Assembly (NCBI GenBank): GCA_907163375.1
Contig: CAJQUW010009026.1
Coordinates: 269,501-333,500 of the forward strand
Length of the DNA: 64,000 nucleotides
Source: Prostheceraeus crozeri
Lineage: Eukaryota > Platyhelminthes > Polycladida > Euryleptidae
Reading direction: 5' to 3'
Shown here one piece after another: positions 22,286 to 33,745 of this stretch. The stretch's first letter is position 1. Each line of letters opens with the position of its first letter. The position numbers and the translations under genes were made by a program. A model generated the notes under the pieces. That model worked only from the letters and a program-made list of their open reading frames with translations. It was not told the DNA's origin and did not search any database.

Positions 22286-22911
22286 TATTAACATCCGGGT
22301 GAAACTCGGCAGACGCGCAGATTCGCATCACTTATAGGGTGCATATCATTGTGTGAAAGTCTCTTTTCGGTCTCTCGTTCTGACGACAGCTTAACAAAGC
22401 GAAAAGTTAGATTTCTGTGCTTTTTAATACCATTTAACTACATGTAGACACTTTTCACATCAAAGTCAGAAGGAGTAATAAGACAAAATAGAAATCAGTC
22501 CGAAGAAGTGTTTTGGACTTTGATGTCACTGAGAAGTAATCACCATCGTATCGCCTAAAAAGTGGCACATGGCTTATTATCTATACAGACATGTACATTC
22601 TACATACGGTACCTTAGAACTTGGTTCTGGGCATGACCATAAACTTCATCCACCCACTGTGATTCTTCACGTTTTACTTTGCTAGGCTATGATATGAATT
22701 CAAATAATGTCACAATGTTATCAACCCTGATGATGGATGGCCATTGGACAATGTCCGGTCAAGACTTATTCACAAGCAAATGCAGAATAAATGCATGTAA
22801 TCTAAAAACGGATCGCCTGCCCATAGATTTCTATGGTTCTGTTGCCTATTGGTCCATGGTCTGCCGATAGCTGTTAGACTTGTGATACACGTACGTACGA
22901 GCAAACTGATA

Positions 22912-23450
22912 GGAGATACCACAGAATTAAATTGTTTAACTGCATCACTTTGCTAGAAGTGCAAACTGATTAAAAACAATGGCACATGAAGGAACTTATT
23001 AAGTGGGCAAAAAGAATTTCTTAATACCTTACAGAGATAGGAAAAATAGTCGTGCGTCGCTTGCGGATTGTTCTGAATTGCTTTAAAATGCTCCGATCAC
23101 CACAATTCCTTCAGATTTGAAGAATTCAGATCATTGCGCAAAAGTTTTCTCGATAATGTTGGGCAGTCCGATCATTATTAAAAAAGTTAGCAGGCGCACG
23201 AAAAAATGTTCACAAACTTCTCTGTAGAACTTGACATCGACTGTGTCTCTTTGCTGTGTGATCCGGTTGATAACTGTCACTTGAAACTTCAGACAATTTT
23301 ACGTGTTTAATGTTAAACTGGCTGCTCATTGTTCGATTTCTATGGTTTTATGTCAGCAGATTGTGCCATTTCATAGGCATTGCATGTTCCAATGTTTCCT
23401 TTCTAGTCAAACAGAAGAAGAGACGGCCGGTCTAATTCTGTGGGAGATAC
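22912..23450 (-). mobile_element. R2 element, copy c, complete with 8-bp target duplications
   Basis: The element 22920-23442 begins CACAGAATTAAATTG and ends GTCTAATTCTGTG. GGAGATAC is duplicated on both sides (22912-22919 and 23443-23450). Copies at 18451, 21865, 25255, 55575 and 63530 share its interior. Eight-bp duplications occur in the hAT and P superfamilies. The CA termini and GG-starting targets would fit P-type elements, but that is only suggestive. Confidence 0.8.
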
Positions 23451-23515
23451 TGATACTCGTATAGCAAACTGATAGGAGATACTGATACTCGTAGAGCATA
23501 CTGATAGGAGATCAA
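23443..23515. repeat. Short tandem repeat next to R2 copy c
   Basis: A unit of about 33 bp containing GATACTGATACTCGTA and CTGATAGGAGAT is present about twice. One ACTGATAGGAGATAC also lies left of the element at 22905-22919. The R2 copy therefore appears to sit inside a pre-existing small tandem array. Confidence 0.6.
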
Positions 23516-23669
23516 GTGGAGTAGCTGTAAGTGGATGGATTGCTGATCAACGAAACAAGTCATTGAGAGTGTGTCATAAAATCATACAGAGGAAATCTAG
23601 ACCTTCTCGAGCTATGTAGTGAAACAGCCTAACCATAATCATTCTTCCCTATCTCGCGGGGTTGCTGTA

Positions 23670-24398
23670 ATATGCTGCAGGGGCGCCGGCAGGCGGACGC
23701 ACAGACGCATGTGCGTCCAGCCCATTCCGGTACAAACCATGCTCATCGCTGTGTGAAATCTTTGTGTAAACCATTGAAGTAGACACCTGTGGTTTAAAGG
23801 TGAAGTCGTTCGGGTAAATTTCGCTGCCAATTTCAGCTCAGTGAAGTGTCCTTCTCCACAATACTCTAGTTGTCTATGGATGATAGGTTGCGCGCGCTTC
23901 GCTTTTCGACAGGCTGACACAGTGATACGCTGTTTGCTTGATATAACTTCCCTGAGTACTCTTAACAAGCGCGCGTCCATCTATTGATTGCTACTAAATT
24001 GTGACTGTCTAAGCAGGCCAACTGTGACAAAGAAATTTTAAATATTACATAGAAATTATAAATATAGAAACAGATCTTAAATAATTAATTAATTAATATT
24101 ATTAATAATATAAAATAACTTAAATTTACTTACAACTAATTAACTTAAAATTGAATGTCTTTAAAAAGCAAATATATATACGTACATAACAAAATAAAAA
24201 TAATAAATAAAAGAAAGTATATGTAGCTTTGGTTTTATTAATGAATAAATAATGTCATAATTTTATAGTCACGGCTGCAAGAAACTTCAATTTGTAGTTT
24301 CACCTTTCGTCTAAAATAGTTTATGTACTGGTAGTAGCGCAAACAAATAGAATCGTGCGTCCAGATTTTTTTACCCTGCCGGCGCCCCTGATATGCTG
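23670..24398. mobile_element. hAT-type MITE, 713 bp, with perfect 8-bp target duplication
   Basis: The element 23678-24390 begins CAGGGGCGCCGGCAGG and ends CCTGCCGGCGCCCCTG, a perfect 16-bp inverted pair. GTGCGTCC/GGACGCAC motifs lie just inside both ends. ATATGCTG is duplicated at 23670-23677 and 24391-24398. The centre is very AT-rich (about 24050-24240). The 113-codon - strand frame at 23639-23980 crosses the element boundary, so it is not a gene. Confidence 0.92.
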
Positions 24399-25254
24399 TA
24401 ATATGGTCTGAAGTTGCCAGGATTTAAGAAAGCATCAAATTGATTGATATTCGCACATTAAACGAGCACGCCAATATTAACACATCACAACCTGATATTG
24501 ATGATATTGTGAAAAGCAAATAATTTGACATACCCATGCTTAACTTACAGAGAGAATCTACTCATAAAAGTTAATGACATCTGATAACATCTTGAAATAA
24601 TTCTGTTGACTGTTTCGTTAACAGGAACTTCCCACGCATTTCAAAAACTTTTTGAAAAGTGAATGAGTCTCATCTGTGTTACAGCTTGGCGCAGGTTCCT
24701 TTTAACTGCATATTCATGAATGTCAACAATAATCGACTTTTCAGTTGTTGTTTACAGATCAATCGATGTCAAACACAGCTATCCTGAAACGAGTGACAAC
24801 AAAAAATGGCAAATATTTGAGACATCATGTTTTAGGAAACTGTGTTCAAAGTGAATACTCCAATGCGAATGCTAAATTGGTATTTCCCAAGACAAATTCG
24901 CTGTCACATCTGCGACATTTGTCAATACCTTTCCAGAAACAAGCGCGTTTTTTCTAAACATTTCTCAATATTATGAAGAAACAAAATTCACGGGAAGTTT
25001 GAATTTCAGGCCTCGTTTGATTACGTATAACCTAGAAAACACAAAAATTGCACCGCCATTTTAATGTGTTTTCGATAGTATACAAATAATTGTTCTATAT
25101 TAAGTTTGCAGACGCTGTTTAGGGTCTGCCGCGAATGCAAACTAGCAAATTCAGAAACAATTCTTTATACTATCTCATCTCCGATTGCAATTTTTATGCG
25201 TAGGATCCACAAAAGTAAAATAAAGGATCCATGCACGAACTATTTTAATAAGAT
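24399..25254. other. No gene seen
   Basis: AT-rich DNA between the hAT MITE and R2 copy d, with no recognisable feature. Confidence 0.4.
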
Positions 25255-26060
25255 TATTTTAGCAGATAGGTTTACTAGAAGTGCAAACAATAATTCACAC
25301 CGATGGCTTGTGCTGGCACTTAATAAAGGGGCAGAAACAATGATAAAATGCAGTGGCTGGATGGCAAAAATAGTGTTTCATCGCTTGCGGATTACTGTAA
25401 ATCCTTTCAAAATGTTTTGATCGCATCTATTCAGTCAGATTTCAAGAATTCAGATAATTGCGAGCAATTTTTGTCGATAAAGTTAATACTTCGGATTATT
25501 ACTTTAAAAGATGGCAGGTGTACGAAAAATGATCAATGGCTTCTCTTGAAAACTTGAAATCGTCTATGTCTCTTTGCTATTTTCATCTCGCAGTTACCAG
25601 TCACAGAAACTTCGTAGGTATTTGCGAGCATATTGGAATTTTCCACAATTAGGGAATTTCCTTTGGGAATTTCCACAAGAACTCCCCAAAGTTTACGGTC
25701 GTCGACGTAATAAAATTAAATTGGTAAACGACAGATCTTCGGCGTCCAGCGCTTTCGGTGGTCGATCTTACAATAAAAAGATGCAATAAAACTTTCTATT
25801 GTAAGATCGACCACCGAAAGCGCTGGACGCCGAAGATTTGTCGTTTACCAATTTGATTTTATTACATCGACGACCGTGAACTTTGGGGAGTTCTTGCTAG
25901 GATTTTTGTGGAAAATCATCATGATCTCCCGTCGCCTGATCAATTACATATTGGAATGGCGAGCTCGCCGTTGAACTGTTTGCTAATTGCTCGATGACTA
26001 TGGCATGCGTCATCAAATTACAAATATCGTTTCACTAGCATCACAAGATGCGAAGATCCA
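25255..26060 (-). mobile_element. R2 element, copy d, split by a foldback element
   Basis: 25255-25628 and 25958-26050 together follow the R2 sequence: TTTACTAGAAGTGCAAAC, the CTTGCGGATTAC block, then the GCTCGATGACTATGG block. Neither terminal inverted repeat is preserved. It resembles copy e (55575) in its last part. The gap between the two pieces is filled by a palindromic insertion. Confidence 0.65.
25629..25957. mobile_element. Foldback (palindromic) element with 11-bp target duplication
   Basis: The inserted DNA 25640-25946 is a near-perfect hairpin. The arms 25671-25775 and 25797-25914 differ by only a few bases plus one short extra piece, and the loop is 21 nt. CATATTGGAAT is duplicated directly at 25629-25639 and 25947-25957. 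A 9-11 bp duplication with long inverted repeats fits Mutator-like elements. There is no coding capacity. Confidence 0.75.
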
Positions 26061-26199
26061 CTCTACGAGTAAATAAACGGAAGCGATTTACCGATGACAC
26101 CACCCCTGGTGAAAGCCAACATCATTTGACCTATCGTATCAATGGTACTGGCGTTCAATGCATTAGGCCAAGCACATAATTTCACATATGGATATGCGT

Positions 26200-26255
26200 C
26201 CTGAGTCGGCATCGGAGTCCTTTCAAAAGGATGGGACTTGGGACTCCGCATCCAA
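26200..26255. repeat. R3-like hAT terminal fragment
   Basis: GAGTCGGCATCGGAGTCC followed by GGACTTGGGACTCCGCATCC resembles the right terminal region of R3. No CCCTG end and no duplication were seen, so it is a solo remnant. Confidence 0.5.
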
Positions 26256-28899
26256 GAGATAGGAGCACATTTGACGTTGTTTCAAGAAATGTTTCGTCTG
26301 CTTGAGCAACATCCAATCGGACATTCAATTTTTAGCATAGAAACATCAACACACTAGCGAACATCTTTGCGTGTAACAATTTTAAATAAACTCTGGTCAT
26401 TTTAGTAGAATTTTCATGGTCAATTTGTTGTGTACAACATTCAGATGATATGCAGTATAGGCCTACACGTAACTATTTATCACAACAATAAATTCTGCCA
26501 GGTTATGATGAAGTGATATCACAGTTTAATGATTCTTTGAGAGCCACTGGATTAAAGGCCATATCACATCACCTGCGTGCTATGTGTTGCGTGTTCGAAG
26601 TTATAGATAAATTGTGAATAAATCATTCATATTATAATGAAATTTCGAACGCAAGATGTACAAGTTAAACACATATATGAACATGTAATGCGATAAAAGG
26701 GATGAAATGGCATAGACTATTGTGAAATGAAAATGTAACTGTCAGAGCATAGAAGTTGAAAAAGTTCTGGTAGAGACAATCTGATTGAATGTGACGGCTA
26801 TGACCAAGAATATCTATGAATACTATGATAATCGAATTAAGACACGAGACGGTCAAAATGATTCGAAGGATCCAGGAAAGGGAAGATACAAAAGTTAAAC
26901 AACTACCCGAGTGGACAATCCTGTAAATAATTAAGTAATTAAAAGTCATGAACGAATAAATACAAATTGATGCTAACTACATAGAGTAACTTACTCCAGT
27001 ACAGAGTAGGTGGACTGAAATGCGAATAAAGGCTAGCCGACCCAACTTAAGACGGGAAGGGAAATAAATTAAAACTTATAAAAGATTTTATTTTTACAAT
27101 CTAAGAACTAAAATGAGAGTTGGTCATGGACTTGACGAGAAGCTAACTTAAAAATAACAAATGGTGAAAATAAGAAACCAAAATTAAGTTTGCTATGTAT
27201 GGAGTCATCAGGGAGGAACCATGTGGATGCATGAAGCAAAGTTTCGGCCCCCAACCTCCAACCTATACCACATGGCGGGGCCAGGCCAACCATATCGAAT
27301 GCACGACATGGAAAGTCTCTCCAAGCCTGAGGAAACATGGCAGAACTTGACCGAAAATAAAATTTTGGAATTTTGAGGACAAGAGGAAGCAAATGAATCT
27401 GGAAGAGGTTTTTTAGTCCAACATGCCAATGACGGAGGGCATCTGGCGGGGCGAAAAACAACCAAACTTAAAGACGAGGAACCTATTCTCTGAGAAGGAC
27501 TTTATGCAAGAATTAACCAGCAGATTAACCTTATAACCCCTTCCTTTGAAGATATCGAAAATTTAGTCTAAAATGCATGTCTAAAGAATTCTTTATCACA
27601 CTATTCATAGACATTGTAGTGCAATAACTTCTTGTATGGTTAGCCTACATGTACATGATTGCGTTCCACACGACGTTCAAAATATAACACGTACAGGTGA
27701 TGATGTGATGCTGCCTTGAGGCATGAAGAACATGTCTGTAAAGCATGTGATGACTCTGAATTGAAATCTCTATCAGCATCACTTTATATTAGAATGTTCC
27801 GCTGCGACAAGAAACAGCATCAAATGAGTTTCAATATTTCATGAATAAGTTGACTACAAAGAAGTTAAAGTCCATCGCAAGTTAAGCTAGCAACACACGA
27901 TTGATTTCTAAAGAAAGAAATTAATGAGCGTCTGAAAAACCGGGCTTAAATCAACAGTTCATTCTCCCTCCTTATTGGAATTGTATTTTTCGCATGAATT
28001 GCTTGACTGTACGTGCTATTTTAATGTTAATGTGCTTCGTTTGATAAATGTACATTATGCATTAAACATCATGCATTATGAAGATTTTATAATAATTTTT
28101 CTGCTGTATAAGATGCCATTTAATTGCTCTCTAGAAAAGAATTCGTGAATAATCAAGTTATTTTCATCAATTACAATCAGCTTGTGCATAATGCTGGCAT
28201 AGGCATTGTACGTTCATACACTAACGGTGTTCATTATAAATTGCGAAAAATAAATGTCAAATTCTGATTATACCAGCTTAAATTACCATTGATCACATTG
28301 ACAATTTTTTGTTCAATAGACATATTATGATATTCATACTAATATTTCAGTTAAATCTTCGCTCAGCTCGTCTCTATGTCGCATCCCGTCTCCATCCTTT
28401 TAAGTTGACAATAATAATTGCCATAGAAACCAACAAATCAATTAATTGCAATTATTCGACATGAGCAATCAGTGTACGACATATGGAATAAAAGTTCCTT
28501 AATTAAGACCTAATACCAGGCGATGAATTACAACAGGTCTCAATAGAACAGCCGCCTTCATAAGTATAAGATACAAAAGATACATAATTAACCGGAATCT
28601 TTATTATCAGAGTCCAAATTCAGGAGCTAAGACTGTATTTGCAATTATTCGCCCTTACCTACCAATAAATTGCAATTCAGTCAATATTTGATAATCCCTG
28701 ATCAGATATGACGTAGATCTGATCTTCAATGGTGGATGACTAACATCACATCAGCTAGTTTTTCTTCGTCACCTTTCATTGCAGTTTCGCATCCGTTGTA
28801 CAAGACCTCCCGTCTATTTTACATAATTAATTTTTACTACGATCAGTATGGAATATGGCTTTTGCATTTTAAATTACAAGTTGATGCCTGTTGTGTAAA
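26256..28899. other. No gene recognised
   Basis: Mostly AT-rich. 27200-27470 is more GC-rich and open on the - strand in two overlapping frames (117 and 85 codons) whose peptides I cannot place. Open reading in two frames at once argues against either being a selected gene. Confidence 0.35.
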
Positions 28900-29520
28900 T
28901 ATTGCTGTCCTTTGGTCAACGGTTGACGCCAGTTCCGCCCCTCAGTAGACGCGCATAGCTGTGATATAGCGTAAATTCAGTTCTTGACACCTCAGACAAA
29001 CCTAATGTGTTCCTCACTTGTGCACTGGCTTCAGGCTCACTTTCTCTTTCTTTCACAGCAATTAGGCAATCGCAGTCTCCCGTGGGCTTTTCCACTCAGC
29101 TGCCGATGTGGTCTGCCCCTCAACTGACTGAGTGCATCTTGAGCGATAGAACATTAAGGTTGCGCCATGATGATCGAGATCAAATCATCGGTCCATGAAT
29201 TATTTGTATTTTAACGCGTTGTGTGGGTCTCCTCGACACAATGACTATGTTCGGTAGAACAATATTAGTCTGAGTGGTCGCCGACGCATAAATACACACT
29301 TATACGAACGGCGCCGGCCCCATACACTCGCGCAGCTGGGGCAATTACTTTGCGTGCGCCTTATTCACACCTTAGGTGTCGTCTGTCGCCAGGCCCTTCA
29401 CTCAATTAACTCCCAAACCGACGTGAAATTGGTTACGCTAATAAGTGGTCCGAACAAAGACTCAATCAGCGTTGGCATTGTCACCACGGTCCTTACTAAT
29501 AGACTGGTCAGTTGGTTTTG
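28900..29520. promoter_or_regulatory. GC-richer island with a T-box-like palindrome, candidate regulatory region
   Basis: This block has clearly higher G+C and more CpG than its surroundings. It contains several sharp transcription-factor-like sequences: TTCACACCTTAGGTGTC, CAATTAACT and CGCAGCTG. No ORF or repeat explains it. It lies about 29 kb upstream of noggin. Regulatory function is an inference from composition and motifs only. Confidence 0.35.
29364..29380. promoter_or_regulatory. T-box palindrome-like site
   Basis: TTCACACCT and AGGTGTC are inverted half-sites separated by one T. The Brachyury consensus palindrome is CACACCTAGGTGTG, without that extra base. Confidence 0.45.
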
Positions 29521-30845
29521 ATGTTAAGAACTTATTGTGTAAATCTAAAAGAGAAATTATTCATTAGCAACGTCGACAGAGACTGCAAAAGGTAAGATTT
29601 TTTGAAGATTATTTGTCATCTTGAAGTACAGACCAATATTACATGTACAAGTCAAGTCATCATTGTGTAAGTAATTTTTGAATGTCACCTGCTATCGCAA
29701 TAGGATCGATCTTATTATACTGACGCAACGTTTCAGTCAAACATTTATTGACTCAGCATTTCTCAAAACAAAATTTGTAAGAGCTCCCATCATTAAGACG
29801 AATTTTATTGCACAAAAGATAAATACGCGGTCGACGCGTTTCGTCCTAAGAAGTTCTCAAGGTCAAAATGAAAGTTGCTGTACGCCAGGAGAGGATATAT
29901 ATGGTCATAACTGTGAGCGGTCCATCAAACCATCTCATGATTCCTGGTAAGGAGAGACTTACTCATGGATAAATGGCGATGCAATGAATTTTGCTATTTA
30001 GGTAGGTAGAATGGAGTGGTCAAAGTTGTCGATTTGCATTTCAAACAGGTTACTGTGATATTTATTTTTATCATTTTCCTTTTCATGCGACAGTTTAGCC
30101 AAGGCACATCTGTGATCACAACTTTTCAAATAGCGTCAATGTTCAGGAGAATTATGTTCTAAAGGTCGACACGTTTGGACGACACAGCTTCAATTGCAGA
30201 TTTTGTGATTAAAATTACAAGCAATGTATTTTATATCTGTACAAGTAAATTTGTGTCCTGCAACAAAACCCTTCAGACCAAACATGATTGCGTTTGGAAT
30301 TTATACGGATAGGTCGCTTAGATTTGTTGTTATTTTTTCATTGTCTGCAATAACAAAATCCACTGACAAGTCAACGAAATTATCCACATTTTCATTGTTG
30401 AATTCTCTTTTACATTTCTATTGTGCAATCAAAAATACATCAAGAAGATTGAGAGGAAACTTAGGTACAAGTACAAGTTCTTGCAGTCCGCTTCATTATT
30501 GTTAAAATTAGAATTATCATTCAATCTTTTCTTATCGTATGAAATGAGATAAACTGACGCCGCAAATATGTTCCGCTGATCCATCTTACAAACTTTCATT
30601 CCTAGCAGACTCAAGAAAGTCCTCATCACTGCAACCCTAAACTGGTAAATACAAAATCAGACTACAATTTTTCAACGCTGAGAATTTAATAACCAATTTG
30701 CCTTTTATCATTATAGTTGCCTCATAATTCATTGCTACGTCATGCCTATGTAGACAGGTTTTGCATCTCTTTATCATGATATAGCTTTTATTTGTTGATT
30801 GTATCAAAAACCAACTGACATCATGTTTCTTTTGTTCTTGACATT
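29521..30845. other. No gene seen
   Basis: AT-rich DNA. The ORFs at 29678 and 30224 give no recognisable peptide. Confidence 0.4.
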
Positions 30846-31616
30846 ATTGACAACAGCGCCGTAGCCACGGCGGGGCATGGGGAGGGGCAGGAACCTCTGT
30901 TGATTTTTCTGCCCCTCTGCTAAAATAGTTATCTATATGATCAATATACAATCAATAAGACGAATCAATCCAATCGTATTCTATGCTATAACAGTGTCAG
31001 GATTACTTTGATGTCTGGTTTATATAATTAATTTGCATTTGTAAACAACAATTCATATGAAATATTTGAATCCTAAAATGTCTGTGAAGGAATCATCTTC
31101 ACCCTCTCACGAAATCTTTCTTTTGTTGAACCCTCTCGATGCAGTTCCATTAGAAATAATGATTGGATTTTCTAAATTGATGCTCTCTTTGTGAAGTGAT
31201 CATGTACTGCAAGATCATATAGAGATTTAATACTCAAACTTATTATCATAAGGCTTCATGCAGTGTTAAATCGTCTGATATACATGTAATACATTCAAAC
31301 ACAATTAGGCTACATCATATTCATGATGCTTTTTCTAATAATTATGCAACTTGTAATTTCATGTATTTCATGCGATTGTTGATCATTGTAAGAAAAGGTT
31401 AACACAATATATACAGGAGTTTGCATTATAATGCATCAGAGTCTTTCATTACATAGTTAATTAGCTTAAATAACAATAATCATTTAAACTACAAATGCAG
31501 ATATTATTAATTCAAGATTGTAGTCTTCTAATGGTTGATGAAGTTCGCATCAACTTTCTACCCGTTGGGGCCATGTCCCCCTGTAGATTAGATCTGGTTA
31601 CGGGCCTGATTGACAT
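30846..31616. mobile_element. hAT-type element, 755 bp, degenerate
   Basis: 30854-31608 starts CAGCGCCGTAGCCACGG and ends GGTTACGGGCCTG, an imperfect inverted pair. Flanks are ATTGACAA (30846-30853) and ATTGACAT (31609-31616), seven of eight identical. CAG...CTG ends and an 8-bp duplication indicate hAT. No transposase. The mismatches suggest it is older than the element at 23678. Confidence 0.65.
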
Positions 31617-33159
31617 TGATTATATTTCTAAAATACATAAGCGCATTAATGTTTCATATCTCCAAACCCATTGAGAATTCTGTGTAGATAATTTATACTT
31701 CAATTAAAACTTTTATGTTTGCGTGTATATTGCATGAGATATCCAATAAAAACATATTGATTTTCTTCAATAACTAATTGTTTTAGTTCTCTGCAAAGTG
31801 CAATGCTTATCTAGGAACTCATATTTCCACTTTGCATTTTTTTCTGATGAATGTACGAAAAGGCTAATTTTTGTTATGATTTCATTTTCTTTTTCAAACA
31901 GCTTCCAACTTGAACATATATGCTCTTATGGAGCTTGCAATTTACATGTATGCTGAACGTGGAATATACTTGACATAGTGAAAAAATCGCAGGTTAAGTA
32001 ATTAGCATCCCATTCACTTTACCACTTCGCTGTTGAAACAGCTTCTTGAAACTAAATAAAGTAGCGTTAAAAAGACGTCAAGTAAAGATGAATGGGAAGT
32101 TATCAAGTTGCAACATCCATCAAATTCCGACGTAAACTTATTGAATTATTTAGGAAATTGAATCATTATATAAACATAGCACTTTACACTTGTAACACAA
32201 GACATGTGTTGACAGTACTTTAGTCTGAATGACGAAGCCAGCTCGCTGATGTGGTCGAATGTGTTGAGAATGTCGGGTTGACAATGATATCCAAAACTTG
32301 AGGCAAGCAAATCACAGATGTCATAGAAAATAAAGGAATGCTTATGCGAGGTATCTCAGATATAAGTAGTAATCTGAAAACATACTGCATATAACATAAA
32401 CAGCAGTAATAACATTAATAATTGCTTTTCAGTTAAATACACAGGGCTTAGCGAATCTGAAACTCGTGTTGTAGAAGCTTGATAATAAATGACAAAACTC
32501 CTGGATTAAGTCCAATCCTAATTGGATGAAATCAAAACCTTCGAACTCGTAAGTGCAAAGACATCGAGTTTGGTCCTGACCGCAAGCCCATTCATGTAAA
32601 TATCCCTTTTATAGGTGACAAAGCTATGTTTTTTGTGAAGTCCTCTCTGAAGAGTATTTGAAGTATTTACGCTATGACTAGGCCTTATGTTTTTTGTTCC
32701 CCTCGGCGCATTCCTATCTTGAGTCCCAATGACAAGCTACTTGCCTCTACTCAACCGAAAATTATCTATTCTTTCGTATATACCCTGCGGTAGCAAGTGT
32801 ATTGGCAGCCTTGGGATTTGAATCAAGGAACACGTTCCTCAGTGACATCTTGATGGTCATCTGCGTCCACCATGTAATTCTCTTCCTCCGCAGAGTGCCA
32901 TCATATGTCAATTGATAACTTGTAGATGTGACGTCAGTGCCACAGACAATTTTACTGTATTATATTTCAATAACGTCGTTTTAACATTTCAACATTGTCT
33001 GGAAGCTCTGGCTATCAAAAGAATTGTTGCAGATCTCTGCATTCATAAGGAATCCGTCACAGGTCCATTGTTACCGTGGTGAAAGAAATGTGAGCTGTTG
33101 TCTGTCGTTTCAGCATTATCAAATTAATTTTATCTTGTCATTCCCGCGTTGCACCTGAC
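31617..33159. other. No gene seen
   Basis: AT-rich DNA. A B-box-like GATTCAAATCC occurs on the - strand near 32815, without a convincing A box. Confidence 0.4.
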
Positions 33160-33179
33160 AGAGAGAGAGAGAGAGAGAG
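33160..33179. repeat. Short (AG)n tract
   Basis: Ten AG units without interruption. Confidence 0.9.
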
Positions 33180-33680
33180 CGCAAAATGCTTCGTGCATGC
33201 TACATGACAAATAAATTATGAAGATTAACTGGTGTCTTTGGTTCTTATACAGGTCTCTTTTCATCAAAGTGTTTGAATAGTTATTGTCATTGCCATTGCT
33301 ATTGAAATCCTGGCATAGCAAATCGCTGTTGTCAGGTCAACATTAGAACTTATGACACTTATTCATATAACTATGTAGAAACGTCCGATGTCTTTGACAG
33401 CAATTCAGTCAACACTTAGGAAAATAGACGCTCAATAACAATGTGTTGTCATACAGGTGTAACCTTTGACAAGCAAGAGTGGTGATACATGTTTTATAAT
33501 CTACTCTTAGCATAGAAATTGATGACAATAAACTTCTAGAATGGAAGTAAAGCTTCATGCAATACATAATAATGGCACAAAAATCGCACGCATTTTCGCT
33601 TAGATGCACTTGCCAACAGCTAAACCATTGGGCTAGAAGAAGTCACATGTGCAATTCCTAGCTTTTCATTGGTGGTTCAT

Positions 33681-33745
33681 GCCCCAACTTAGTTCCCCCG
33701 GATGTGCCGCGACCTTGAGTCAATTTCCATTCTAGTCAACTTCAG
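33681..33745. repeat. Repeat R4, copy 1
   Basis: GCCCCAACTTAGTTCCCCCG through CAATTTCCATTCTAG matches 50729-50790 closely over about 60 bp. It is probably a fragment of a dispersed repeat whose limits are not visible. Confidence 0.55.

Noticed and set aside
23639-23980. 113-codon - strand ORF
   Set aside because: It crosses the left end and target duplication of the hAT MITE, so it cannot be an old gene.
27108-27465. Two overlapping - strand ORFs (117 and 85 codons)
   Set aside because: Both frames are open over the same GC-richer stretch, and neither gives a known motif.
32790-32880. tRNA-like B box on the - strand
   Set aside because: GATTCAAATCC is present, but the A box and arms are not convincing.
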